This document shows, one piece after another, positions 51,522-63,417 of a stretch of 64,000 nucleotides of DNA. This stretch comes from Naegleria lovaniensis (Eukaryota > Heterolobosea > Eutetramitea > Acrasida > Naegleriidae). How positions within the stretch are numbered: position 1 is the stretch's first letter; every line of letters starts with the position of its first letter. The translations under genes and the position numbers were made by a program. The notes under the pieces were generated by a model. It ran no database searches. It was given only the letters and a program-made list of their open reading frames with translations, and was not told where the DNA came from. The DNA is taken from NCBI RefSeq assembly GCF_003324165.1, contig NW_025407860.1, positions 310,001-374,000 on the forward strand. Direction: 5' to 3'.

Positions 51522-54500
51522 CTAAAATTTCCACCATTCAAAAGCGCTCTCGCAATTAGTACCATTGAAACCTCGGTTGCACTCACACACACTTGCGCTA
51601 TTTTGTCTTTTACAAACACCATTACCGCTACAGGCATCAACACCGACCAAGAAATCACATGCTGGTTGGTCACATTTTGGACCTCCCCAACCTTCTAGAC
51701 AGTCACAAACATCTGGTCCGATACAATTTCCGTTAGAGCTACAAACCACTGAAACGCCATTAATTATTGTTCCGTTGGCATATCCGAAACATTTGAATGG
51801 ACCACACACATTTGCAGCTATACAAGAGCGATTTCCACCACAAACTTCAACATCGGTTGCCAAAATTCCATCACAAATGGGTATCTCACAATTGTCGCCC
51901 GTATAATTAGCCTTACATGAACAAGTATTGTAGCCAAGACATGTTCCATTTCTTGAGCAGACAAGTGGATCTGTTGCACCGTAACCATAGCACATTGGGA
52001 TGGAGCAATTGGCTCCAGTCGAAGAAGGAGAACAGTCACAAACGTCATCTGCAATGCATGCTCCATTTCCAGAACAAACAGTTGGATCAGTTGCTTCAAT
52101 ACCGAAACATATTGCGGAAGGACCTTGATTTAGTGGACGAGCGAAACACTCGCATTGATCCAATTCCGAGCATGATCCATACGTATAATTTGCACAAATA
52201 TTGTTAAGCTTGATAGAGAGAGCTGATACCTCAATCCATGTAGCAGGATCTGACTTGGAAGCGTACAAAATATAAGGCCCATAATAATTGGTACTTCTTA
52301 TACTCGCTCCTATCATGTAGATCGAGTCACTAGTTGTCAACATTTTCACTGAAGTTGAAATGTATTTTGGAATAGTTTTACGAGTGTCATTGTTCCATGT
52401 CAAAATGGAATTTTTGTGGACCGTATATATCATCTTGCTGGGATACGAGCTCAATTTGTTCAATCCACCATAAATGAAATAGGTCTGTGAATTTACATCA
52501 TAATATACATGTGCAGAATGAAGAGAAACAGGAATTTTGGCATCAAACACCTCTTCCCAATTTGTAAGATTGCTCAATGGTGCTCTCATTATTCTATTAG
52601 ATATTATTGACGCTTCGCTTGGGTCGGTGTCTGTTGTTGTATTGAAATGATACATTTTAGTAATTCCTCCCATAATGTACAAATATGTGTCATCATTAAG
52701 AGTCATTCCTGAAGCTACTGCAAATGGAAGCGTGCTGTTTACAAGCTCCCATTCATTAGCCATGTCATAGTACGGAGACCTATAGATCGAATTGGAGAGC
52801 TCTTGATCCACAAAGCCGCCAAACATGTAAACATATTCATCACTTTTGAAGATGTGAGTATTGTAAATGGAGTGCTGAATCGGGCTCAACAAGCTCAAAG
52901 ATAACGACGGATATGGTGGCCCAAACAAGGACGCAACATTGTTAGATGCTTGTTGTTGAACAAGTTGCCACTGTTGAGGTATCTCTTGAGTCCATTGAAT
53001 GGCGTGTGTGTTGAGAGGGACGTCTGAAGAGTAGAACCCAAACTCGAGACCTGGTCTTGCGAAAATGGTAGGCTGTCCCTGTGCCATAATGTACGCCTTT
53101 GATACAAAAGAAAAATAAGGATTAACTCGTTGAGGCCATGGAAGATGCATGAAAGAGTACAGCGTTTCTTGAGTGAAAGACTTGACTGTTGCTGAGATGG
53201 TTCTGAACAATGGGGAAGCATCTAAATTACTTCCCACGAAGAGAATGTCGCCATTTCTCAAGTACAGCATGGTACTCGTCTCCGTGAAAGAAATATCCAA
53301 AATCTTACTTGCTTGAATAGAGGGTATTCTTGCAGGTGTTAATTGATCTATTCCCTCACTACCTCGACCTGTCTGCATGAAATTATTTCTTCCCCATGAG
53401 AAGATGGCGTTATTGGTGCATGTTACGATTGAGACATAGTGCTTGGTGAAGATATCTTTGATAATGCATGCAGACATGCTCACCTTAACAGGTGAATATT
53501 GATCAGTCCTAGATCCAATTCCTAATTGACCATAGGCATTGTCTCCCCATGCATGAATTTCATTGTCTGCTGTTAGAACCAAGGCGTGCTCACTTCCACA
53601 CGCAATTTTTTTAATTTCCTTGCCCAACAGAGATCCTGTTTGAACGACTGGAACAGGCTGTGACACATTTGAAGGACTTGATGGATTTCCTAATTGGCCA
53701 TTTGCATTCGATCCAAAAGACACGAGTACATTGTCATTGGTGAGAGCTAGAGCAAATTTAGAGCCAGCACACACTTGTTTCACTTTCTTTCCTCTCAAAA
53801 TTCCATTCACCGATACAGGACGAACTTTGTTTTCCATGGTACCGTCTCCCAATTGTCCAGCATCATTTCCTCCCCAAGCCCACAACATTCCTTCACGATC
53901 AATGGCATATGAGCTTTCTGCTCCTGCCGCAATTCTATCCACTCTCCTCCACAAAAATCCTCGAACTATTGAGGCTCCAACTTGAGGTGCACAATTTCCA
54001 TTGCCCAGTTGACAATTTACATTTTTACCAAATGTGTACAAGCCCATGTCTGTCAGCACCAGAGTTGTTCGGTATCTGGTGTCTACTTGGAGAACGGTTA
54101 CATTCGAGGGAATTCCCTCAACCGGAAAATTGTAAGTCAAAGCTGAGGAAGTGGCCGTACGGCCCAAATTATTGTCTTTTGACACTCCAGTGGTGTAGAC
54201 TTTTCCATTGGGCAATACCAGTGCCACATGTGACTCTCCTCCTGCAATGTAGTTAATACTAGGGAGGGATATACTACTAGACTTGATTCCAATATCCTGA
54301 GCTAACGTGTATGGAACATTATCAAAGTTTGAGGTGTCATCTGAATACTCTGTAAAACCTTGATAGAGTAATTGGGGTTGAGAGAATGTCTAATTAATTA
54401 GTCGTTTTCATCATGATGACACAATACCATGGTGACAATATTGAGCATTACATTGATTAGCATCAATTGTGCAAATTTGTCAAATATGGTCACATTTTCT

Positions 54501-55017
54501 AAAATTCACAACTAGTAGTGAAAATACTTACTGCAGATATTTCCTTAATACTGCTTGTTTGAACCTCCATTTGTTTCAGGAGCATTTTTCGTAGACTTGT
54601 CAAGTTATCCATGAGTTGAGTATTGTAAAGAAGTTGGCTCTTTTTCATGGTGAGCATGTTGTCCACATAAGACTCTGGAATATTCCAACTTGCAAGCGAC
54701 TCCGTGTATACAGGAATGGTCGTAAATGTGGTAATGGTATTAATGATTGTGTTGAGATAATCTATCATGCTTTGAGTGAGAGGTATTTGTTGCGATTCAA
54801 TTTCATCGAGAGCTTGTTTGTATTGCTCTCGTCTTGTAAAGGTCCTCGCCATTGTTGTGAAGGCTGTAGGCGTTTCTTGAGCCGATGACAGATCTACAAC
54901 ACCTATCAGAACAACAACCGAGAGGCTTACGATTAGTGTAAGCAATACCGTTTTTGTTGCTGTCGAGAGAATATGATCATTCCTCATGTTGAATGAAATT
55001 GATAGATTTTTCCTCAT
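51522..55017 (-). CDS. secreted or membrane RCC1-kelch-EGF protein
   Basis: Exons 55017-54532 and 54389-51522 join in phase 0 to 1117 aa. A hydrophobic segment at ~24-46 (VLLTLIVSLSVVVLIGVV) is a signal peptide or anchor. A helical region follows. RCC1-type repeats run ~205-560 (LYTFGKNVNCQLGNG, LWAWGGNDAGQLGDG, LVSFGSNANGQLG, IHAWGDNAYGQLGIG, IFSWGRNNFMQTGRG), forming a beta-propeller. A kelch-like stretch (~620-880) contains YVYMFGGF, LYIMGGI and YFIYGGL. The last ~210 residues hold about five EGF-like units (CSGNGACIADDVCDC, CSRNGTCLGYNTCSC, CSSNGNCIGPDVCDC, ACSGNGVCK). This points to a cell-surface binding or adhesion role. It is divergent from its paralog at 55384. Confidence 0.88.
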
Positions 55018-55383
55018 GAGATGATTGTATTATTGTTGAGGTGGTTGTTCTGTTGTTGGAATTTTAATACGATGAAGATTTCATACGATGAAGATAATGA
55101 CTGCTTCTGCTGCTATTATACTATTGTGTTATTATTGGTTGATCAAGCTGATGAACAAGCACACCTATGTTGCTTTTGGGTGGGTGTTGCGAAGCTTGCT
55201 TTTTTTCCTGTAAATTTTATGAGGCAGTAAACCGCTTCACATTTACAGAAAAAAAAGCGTTGTACAAAGGCTTCCATCCAATTTGCCGACCCGTACCATT
55301 GAAAGTCGGTGTGTGATTGTTTCATCATCATCATTCTCTCGTCGTATATTGATCAATCCCTAGTAATAACACACAACAAGAAG
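55018..55383. promoter_or_regulatory. shared upstream region of the divergent RCC1 pair
   Basis: About 365 bases between two divergent paralogous starts; promoters for both should lie here. No element is recognised beyond AT-rich stretches. Confidence 0.3.
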
Positions 55384-58300
55384 ATGAGGATAAATAATTC
55401 CAGCCATAACATTACGATCACCACATGTGTGTTATCGTGCTTGTTACTGGGCCTTTCTTTGGTGGCTACAGTTTATTGTTTCGGTATGTACCAACACTGC
55501 GTCATTGGTGTATCATCATGGCGTTTTCCCGACATGTAACAACAAATGAATTACTAACCCGATCTATTATACAATTCTTGGCCGTTTTGGCTCATTGTGA
55601 TGACTTCTTCATTCCTATCGCACACTAAAACCACTTCTTCTTCACTCTTGCCTCATTCAACTAACGTAAAAATGTACCTTAATTAGTGCCCAATGAAATA
55701 ACAAATGAAAAAATTGACGAGCTACGAAACAAAATGAGGAGACGAAATAACTACCTTGATGTGAAAACAATGTATGTACAACAAAAAGCAGATATGGACG
55801 CTACTGGAAAGAAGAAGAAGCTCTTTGACAGCAAAAACTGCATAGAGTTTGCAGGAAATTATATTTGGGAATCTCATGTGGCCAAGAGCCAATTCGATTC
55901 GCTACTTCAAACCAAGCAAACTCAACTTCAAAATTTCTTGAGTCTCTATTTGGAAACAGAAAATATCATTGCTCTGGTACAAAACTCTGCAGACTACATG
56001 ATTGAAGACGTTACCACCTTTGTAAGGGTAAGTTATAGTATTGTATTTAAGGCCAGCAGCTCAATTGTCACATATATTGCAACGTTTTTAACGATTGGCA
56101 TTTTTGTAAATTCTTGTATTGGTGGGTGTCTTAACCATGATCTGATGTTGTAATGTTCTCCCCGTGCTACATTTTTTTTCATGCGTTCATAGAGTCACTC
56201 AATCAAAGCATATACAGCAGAAGAGTACACAGAAGGAGATATGAATGCAACTCTGGCTTCTGCTCTCAACTTTACTGTAACTGAAGGTACACTTCCAACG
56301 GTTCAAAACTCTCAACTTGTGAGAAGAATAAGAAACAGAATTGCCGTAGGAGAGTATCATGCAGTTTTAATGCTAGCGAACGGAAAGCTTTATACCACTG
56401 GTGTAAGCCAGCAATTCAACCTCGGACGATCAAATAATGATGCAGAGCTTGACTATACTAAACCTGTGGAAGGACTCGAAAACAGGACTATATTACAATT
56501 CCATTCCAATGCAAAACACACTTTGGTGCTCACAGATGATGGTGTGTACTCATTTGGAGATAACGACAAGTGTCAGCTGGGAAACGGTAAAACCAGTGAC
56601 TCCAAAAAGGCAATTAAGGTCATGGGCTTTGCATGGAATAATATTTCTCAAATTGCAGCTGGACACACCGCCTCGTATGCCATCGACACAAACGGTAAGG
56701 TGTGGGCTTGGGGTGACAATAGTTTTGGACAATTGGGAGATCGAACAGGAGGAACAAAAGCAAGACCATTTCCCATGTACTACAATGGTACTTTTTATGG
56801 ACAAAAGGCTCTGCGAGTTTGTGGAGGCTATGATTACGGTGCTGTTCTTTCAACGGATGGCAACTTGTTTACTTTTGGTAGCAATTCACAAGGACAGCTT
56901 GGTATTCCAACTACCACTACCAAAACCATTGAACCTGTGCGAATTCCACTTGTCGGCGCTTTGGCAGCCTCTCCAGTAATTGACATTGCATGTGGATATC
57001 AACATGTTGTGGCCCTCTTATCGAATGGTGATGTTGTGACTTGGGGACTCAACACGAACTATCAACTGGGAGACGGAACTACCACATCCAAATATACTCC
57101 CCAAAGATTAGTCTTCCCTTCGTATTGTAATGCTTCAACTATTGCAGCTGGATGGCATACAAGTTTTGCCACTTGTGAAAACAATGCTGTGTTTGTTTGG
57201 GGATGGAACTCGAATGGAGAAGCCGGAGTTGGTCACAGAAATGCCATTACCACACCAATCAAACATACCTACGTCTTTGATGGAAAAGTGTTGGAAATTG
57301 TCTCTAGTCGTTTTCATTCCTTCATGATTTCCTCAGATGGTAAATATCATGGATCAGGACTGAACGACGTTGCCAATGTGTTCTTCCGAGGTAATACTTT
57401 GACAAGTTCGTTCCAAGTCGTTGATAACTATCTCAAGCATGCAATTCCATGGCAGCTTCGAAAGATGCCATACTTTGAAGCAGCTGATCGTATTTACACT
57501 CTTATTGCAGATGGAATGGTACCAACACGACCTCAAAACGGCTTCAATATGTATTACAGGAACAGGAATGAAACCGAAAAATCTTGGAGATTGGTTGAAT
57601 ACAACCCAGAAACAAATGCTGGATTTCCAGTCTCAATTTATAGTAGCCACTTCCTCAAGCTTGACGAATATGTTTACTTTTTTGGAGGTTTCATTAATGA
57701 TCATGTTTCTGACAAAATTTATCGAGCATCCTTTGCAGATGTTGAAACAACTTGGGAGCAACTCAACTATACCTTACCCTACAAAGTGGCAGGAGGTATG
57801 ACTTATATTGTGAACGATTACTTTTATATTTTTGGTGGTATTGTTTCCATGTACAATGAAAATGACGGAAGTTATAATGAGAAAACAACAAACACCATTT
57901 TACGAGCTCCTCTCTCTAACATTTCTGACTGGACGATTTACAATAACCGATTTCTTCCAGCCACACTTCATAGTGGTCATGTTGGAGTGGTGTGGCCCCA
58001 TTTATACATTTTTGGTGGATGCCAAAACGTTTTCAAGTGTGATATGAACATTTTCAGAGCTCTTCTTGTAGATGTTGGAACATGGGAAATGACCTTTGGT
58101 TTGTTGCCACACTTTTATGGTAACGCTGTACTTGTTGAAACAAACGATTATCTGTACTTGTTTGGAGGATTTGCCGACCCAGAAAAACCCGGAGGTAGAT
58201 TCATTTCCAGAGGCTCCAAGCAAGATATTGTTGGTTCCTGGATGGCTATTCCTGACTTGATTCCTGACTTTATGGCGTCGGCAGGAGCATTGTCAGGAAA

Positions 58301-58397
58301 TCACATTGTGCTGGTGGGTTATGATTTTAGGCAGAACCATCATTTTGATGTGGATAGTGATCGTATTGGTGAAACTATTCATATTCAAGGTCAATAA
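55384..58397 (+). CDS. secreted or membrane RCC1-kelch protein
   Basis: Exons 55384-55483, 55687-56027 and 56193-58397 join in frame to 881 aa. The first exon encodes a signal peptide or anchor (CVLSCLLLGLSLVATVYC). A helical region precedes about five RCC1-type units (~185-520): VYSFGDNDKCQLGNG, VWAWGDNSFGQLGD, LFTFGSNSQGQLG, VVTWGLNTNYQLGDG and VFVWGWNSNGEAG. Kelch-like units follow (~575-870): YVYFFGGF, YFYIFGGI, LYIFGGC and YLYLFGGF. It lacks the EGF tail of its divergent neighbour and has one more intron in the 5' part. Extracellular location is inferred from the signal sequence and NxS/T sites. Confidence 0.88.
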
Positions 58398-58888
58398 ATT
58401 ATGTTTATTAATGATCTTAATTCGCAAGGAAGCATCATCGCCCTTAAGGTTGTGAATGTTGTAAACGTAGTCCTTTCATTTTTTCATTTTTTTTACCCAT
58501 AATGGCTGCCCGATTGAAGGTGAATTGTCTTTTTTGCGAGGGTAGAGTTTTTAAGCAGCTCGAGGTTTTTTCTGGGTCGGCAATACAAAATTCGATGATG
58601 ATACTATCCTAAATGTCATAATGAGTGTACGGTTGGACGTTCTGTTCGGCCTTCGCTCTCCCAAACTTGATGACTTGTTTCTCATATAGTCATAGTTACT
58701 CTGAGTATTTTGCATCGCCAAGGTGGGTGTTGGAATAATAAGGACGAGAATATAAGGATTTCGCTCTGCAAAATACCCAAAAGACAATAATGAATTCTAA
58801 TTTTCATTTTACACAAGTAAAAGTACACAAAGATTCAAACACGAGAGATGAATGGTCGACGTCGATTGGAATTCGGTGATTATTCGCA
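58398..58888. other. intergenic between convergent genes
   Basis: About 490 bases. A frame at 58551-58787 (minus) has no recognisable content. I see no sign of leftover EGF-coding sequence. Confidence 0.35.
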
Positions 58889-60307
58889 TTAAAACCATTC
58901 CTTCTTAAAGCTTGCAGTGACTGAAGGATCCCCAAATGGACATCCATCACTTGCACAATTATGAGGTTGATAAGTAGGATCATCTGGATGACGATAATGA
59001 CGTAACCAAAATGCACGATCAAAACTCTTCAGTAAATTCCAGTCCAAATTATTGTCTTGTTCAAACATGGGATTCTTCTCGAGCAATTCCTTCACAAATT
59101 TATCCAATTCTGCATGAGTGTTGAAATGAACTTTGGATTCTCTGATTCCGAATTGTTCCTTCATGTTGTCATTGACAGGGAAAAATATTTCACACACTCC
59201 CTTTGTTCTCAAATTATTCAAATAGTCTCCTAACACACCTTCGAAATGAATAGGAATTTCCAATGCTTTACAAAGCTCATCCACAAATTGTTGACAATTG
59301 GCCTTATGTTGATCATAATCTCTGTTCACATTCCAATCAATAATGACCTTACTAATTCTTTCAATGGTTTCATCCAAATCAAAAGTTGCCATTCCTTTAA
59401 ATTCTAAATCAGCTGCAATCATGGCTGCATTACTGTAACACTTTCTAGGAATACAGAGAGATGAGTTATTCCACTATTTACATCAATGATTGTGACAGAC
59501 ACGAGTATAATCATATTAAATGATTATATATTCACACACAATGGAATATAAATGGTATGATATTTTCACACACACCACAAAAAGGTAACCAAAAATCATG
59601 ACAAGATCATTTGTAAATACACAATATATATATACACAATATACACACACCACAATATATACAGACACACACACACACAAATCACAAAAACTTACCTCCA
59701 AATACCATGGACCAACCACAAGAGCCGAATGAAACATTCCAAATTGTTGTTGATAATCTAATTTTGTCAAAATTGGACTCAACATTTTTCGAAGTGCTTT
59801 CTGAGTGTCACTCTTACAAATCTCTGCAATAATCAATTTAATTTTGATCTTTTTACCAACTTGCATGTATGGTAAAGCAGCATCTTTTCTAATTTCATCC
59901 AAATCAAAATCAATATCATCCAAATTAAAAGCAGCATCAGTGTTTGGTTTATCGACTTGATTCGATTCACTTGTACTTGCAAATAAATGATTCGATCCAT
60001 TTTCATTCTTCTTTGAAAGTGCAGCTGCATTGACTTTTTCTAATTTTTCAAATTGTTCCACAGTGGTGGCAAATTCTGGATTCAAATACCATTCTTTTAA
60101 TTCTTTATGATCACATAGAGAACGAGCCCATTCTTTTAATTCTTCTTCTGGCATGTTTTGAGCTTGTTTGTTTCCTTTTTTGAGTTTGTTAATGACACAC
60201 TCTTCATCGCTCATGCCATTTTGTTGTGGAGATCGAGTGTTTTGTTTTGGTTTTGTTGGTTTTGAAGATTCTGTTTTTGGATCTGCTTTACTCACCATGC
60301 CACCCAT
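58889..60307 (-). CDS. permuted papain-like (LRAT/NlpC-type) protein with predicted myristoylation site
   Basis: Two exons (60307-59696, 59473-58889) join in phase 0 to 398 aa. The N-terminus MGGMVSKA fits the N-myristoylation pattern (Gly2, Ser6). Residues ~30-150 are helical with linkers. The core shared with the 6474-8996 gene runs KALRKMLSPI, FGMFHSALVVGPWYLE (His193), WNNSSLCIPRKCYSNAA, then KANCQQFVDELCKAL (Cys264), and FDRAFWLR, ending SDGCPFGDPS ... KEWF. In LRAT-like folds the His precedes the Cys in NCxxFV; these are the likely catalytic residues. It has no SAM domain. A membrane-bound acyl- or peptide-bond enzyme is plausible but unproven. Confidence 0.78.
59600..59690. repeat. (TA)n/(CA)n microsatellite in an intron
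   Basis: The 221-nt intron of the gene at 58889 is filled with alternating TA and CA dinucleotide runs, including (ATATATAT) and (ACACACACAC). Confidence 0.8.
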
Positions 60308-61194
60308 TTTCAAAGTGTGTGTGTTTTTTTTTAGAAAGTGTGTTGTTGTTGTTTTGAAGAAGAACAAGTATGGGTGTGTTGTTGTTTTTTAGAAAGAACA
60401 AGTATGGGTGTGTTGTTGTTTTGAAGGTTTTTTAGAAAGAACAAGTATGGAATTGATGAAAATATAATTGTCGTAATGCGAGAGTTCTACAATTATATAT
60501 TGTTATGGTTGATGATGATGATGGAATGAAAAGGAGTCTGTTCCGAATCGGATGAGTGTTGTTGTTTAGAGGATTACAAATCGAGACAATTGTTGTTGTA
60601 TTCTTTGAAAAATGATGATGAGGATGATGTATTCAAGTAGTGGTGGTGTCAATGGTTCTCTCTTGTGGTTGTGGTTGGATCGTTCGATAGGAAAATATCG
60701 TGTGTGATAGATCTATATTTGATGTATATATAGAGTTGTTGTTGTGGTTGCGAAAGGAGGATGATTCAACGCTGGAAGAATGTGTTTAAAGAACGCGAGT
60801 GTTGTTGTTGGATGTGGAATGTTTACAGTGTGTTGATGAAATATTTTTTTGATGGGCGCAGACTGTCAGATGTCAATTTTATTTCAATACAACGTTCTTA
60901 CGATCACTGAACTGTACATGCACCATAGTGATCAGCATCTTCAGAAGAGCAGAACTAGTCGTTAGGACCGAAAATGAACTCTCTGATTCGAATCAGTGGA
61001 TAGGAGTTCACGATGATCCATATCAAACACTCATTCACTAGAAACGTCTACAAGACTGTTTCTCCGGGAGAGAGAGTGTTTCAAAACTATTCGCTCTTGA
61101 GCGTGTGTGCGTGTTCAAACAAACTCTCGAATGATTCTCTTTGAAAACTTTTAACGAGATGGATATTCATCATCTCTCACACACACATACTTGG
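60308..61194. other. intergenic, with a minisatellite near the ATG
   Basis: About 890 bases upstream of the papain-like gene, rich in (TTG)n on the plus strand. No supported gene. Confidence 0.4.
60337..60450. repeat. imperfect tandem repeat upstream of the papain-like gene
   Basis: The unit AGAACAAGTATGGGTGTG followed by TTGTTG and a T run recurs at 60361 and ~60395, with a third partial copy near 60438. The spacing is roughly 35-42 bases. It lies just upstream of the ATG, probably in the 5' untranslated region. Confidence 0.7.
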
Positions 61195-62358
61195 TTACTT
61201 GGTCGTGGTGTTCTCATGAGCACTGGTTGAATGTTCTTCACTAGTATTAGTGCTACTACTACTACTACTCGTCGTTGTCGTCGTTGTCGATGAATCTCCA
61301 AAACCAAAAGAAACCAATAATCGATTCTTTCGTTGTAACAATCCACTCAATACCGATCGCATACGAGATGGTTTTTCAATTCCATCATGATGAATGGTTG
61401 CATCTACTCCGAGTTGTGTTCGACTTGTTGTCGTTGTTGTCGTCGTAGATAATTTGGATTGTGGGGAATGAGGAGTGATTGTTGTTGTGTTGTTACTACT
61501 GCTATGGAGTTGGTACAATTCATGATGGTTGTTATTATGATTGATGGTTGTTGTATTTGTGTTGTTGTTGTTTTCAACGAGATGGATATACGAAGGAGGA
61601 GAAGTTTGGGAAAATAACAGTGTGGAAGGTTGTTGTTGTTGTTGAAGGTATAATGAGGATGGTGATGAGGGTGTTGTTGTAGTTGTGGTCCAATTGCTCG
61701 TTTCCTGATTTTCATTCTTCAACAACATGTCTCCTTTTTGTTCATCACTTTCGTGAACACGGCGGTGGAGTGGAGGCAGAGTATCAGCATGAACATCATC
61801 CATCATGGTACTACTACTACTCTTCATGGTTTCATCTTCCTCTATTGGTTCTTCTTGCATCATGGTGATTCCTTCGGTAGTAGTAGTACCTCCGGTAGTA
61901 GTCAAAGTCATCATGGTCGTCGATGAAACCACGACATTGAGAATTTTCGACTTCTTCTTGAAAAGTTTCGCCTTTCCTGGACCACAACATTTGGCTTTCA
62001 AGTGAGGAGGTCGAGTATAACACGATTTACAACCATTGGCAATGGCTTGAGCAGAAACGATGGGAGGACCAACGAGTATCGAGTAATTGAGAGGAGGAGA
62101 TGAAGAATGATTATTAGTTAGAGAAGTATGATTAGTGGTTGTAGTAGGAGTAGAAGTTGTTGTTGTTGTGGTTGTCCTCATTGAAGGATCATCATGTTGT
62201 TGTATGGATGGAGTTATTGTTGTTGTTTCTTGTGTGTCATTCAAGGGTGTTGTTGTGGTCATGGAGGAGGACGATTCAGAATCGGTCGACGGTATCATGA
62301 TGAATGCGGTGGTTGTTGTTGCACAGGTCAAATCTACAAGAGTTGGACTTTTTGTCAT
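61195..62358 (-). CDS. Thr/Ser-rich low-complexity protein
   Basis: This is a 387-aa single-exon frame. Most of it is poly-Thr, Ser, Asn and Gln runs encoded by ACA/ACC repeats, so the frame could partly be chance. One segment (~100-140) differs: LVGPPIVSAQAIANG, then CKSCY and KAKCCGPGKAKLFKKK, a Cys/basic patch suggesting a real short motif. No signal peptide or membrane segment is present. No family is recognised. Confidence 0.45.
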   Translation of the reverse strand: MTKSPTLVDLTCATTTTAFIMIPSTDSESSSSMTTTTPLNDTQETTTITPSIQQHDDPSMRTTTTTTTSTPTTTTNHTSLTNNHSSSPPLNYSILVGPPIVSAQAIANGCKSCYTRPPHLKAKCCGPGKAKLFKKKSKILNVVVSSTTMMTLTTTGGTTTTEGITMMQEEPIEEDETMKSSSSTMMDDVHADTLPPLHRRVHESDEQKGDMLLKNENQETSNWTTTTTTPSSPSSLYLQQQQQPSTLLFSQTSPPSYIHLVENNNNTNTTTINHNNNHHELYQLHSSSNNTTTITPHSPQSKLSTTTTTTTSRTQLGVDATIHHDGIEKPSRMRSVLSGLLQRKNRLLVSFGFGDSSTTTTTTSSSSSSTNTSEEHSTSAHENTTTK

Positions 62359-63417
62359 TCAAGTGTTGTTGTTGTTGTTGAGTTGGAATGAAAATTATAT
62401 ATAATATTGATATATAATTGACCAATGAGTGATGATGATGAGGTACTAGTTGTTGAATACGATGGAATCGGAACACAAAATGCCAAACGTCAAAATGAGT
62501 GTTTGGATTCTCAATGTTCTTGTGGTTGATATATTTAAATTATAATTGGAAAGAAGGAGAAACTACAATAACTCGTTGAGTGTGTCTTTGTATCAGAGAG
62601 GATTCTTCTTCCAATACTTGAGAAAACGCGAAAATTCTTCTCACACTTTGTATGTGTGTGATGAAAAAAAGATTCTTTTCAAAGAGAGAGAGGATCCTCG
62701 AACGATCTCTGTGACCTGGCCAGCAACAACGACAATAAAAGAGAGAGGATCCCTTGAGTTTTTTTTCAGATGTCAAAATGTCCAAAAACCAAGTGAGAAT
62801 CCTCATAGCACAAAAGATTCTCATGTTTCGAAAGAGTTATTGGTTCGAAAAAGACAAGTGGATGTGATAAAAAAGATTCTCGACGTTACCTACTCACACG
62901 AAAACGACTCTAGAGCCCATTTCTGAGAGGAAGATAAACCTGGTTGAGCACTTCGTTGAACACCAAGAGTGTTTGCATGCTCAATCAAAAAATATGATAC
63001 TTGTTGATGGAATGCTGCAGCAGGTGTTGGAACTAATTTCATCCTCCCCTGTTTTGTAAAGTGGTTCTTCTTCAGTTCGTTGATGGATCTACATGTATTG
63101 GCTCTGATTTTATTGAGGGCCAGCACAATGAAATGATTTTTCGGAAATAATAAGGAAATAATAGTGGATTGAAGTGAAACAAAAAAAAATTGGTCGAGGT
63201 GTTAATGAATTGAAAGAAGATTTGGAACCACTCTTTGTCATCGACTTGGAAGGAACATGCCAAACGTTATTAACGAACGTAGCAGCTCAGGACTCGACCT
63301 AACTTCATGATCCAAACCAACCTACAACATGAAAATGATGAATTCCATGAACCCAGCGTTGGGTCTTCCATTCTCTCCTTTACGGTAAGTTTACTGTTGG
63401 CTCCCATTTTAAAAAAA
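62359..63417. other. intergenic with one weak candidate
   Basis: About 1.06 kb between divergent genes. The only frame of interest is 62890-63126 (minus). Otherwise AT-rich with GAGAGAGGATCC-type repeats near 62690-62760. Confidence 0.35.
62890..63126 (-). CDS. possible exon or small gene
   Basis: This is a 78-codon frame with even composition (KLVPTPAAAFHQQVSYFLIEHAN), unlike the low-complexity around it. It lacks an ATG at its 5' end; the first is internal (MKLVPTP). It may be an exon of a small gene whose other exon I cannot place. Nothing is recognised. Confidence 0.25.
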   Translation of the reverse strand: MLALNKIRANTCRSINELKKNHFTKQGRMKLVPTPAAAFHQQVSYFLIEHANTLGVQRSAQPGLSSSQKWALESFSCE

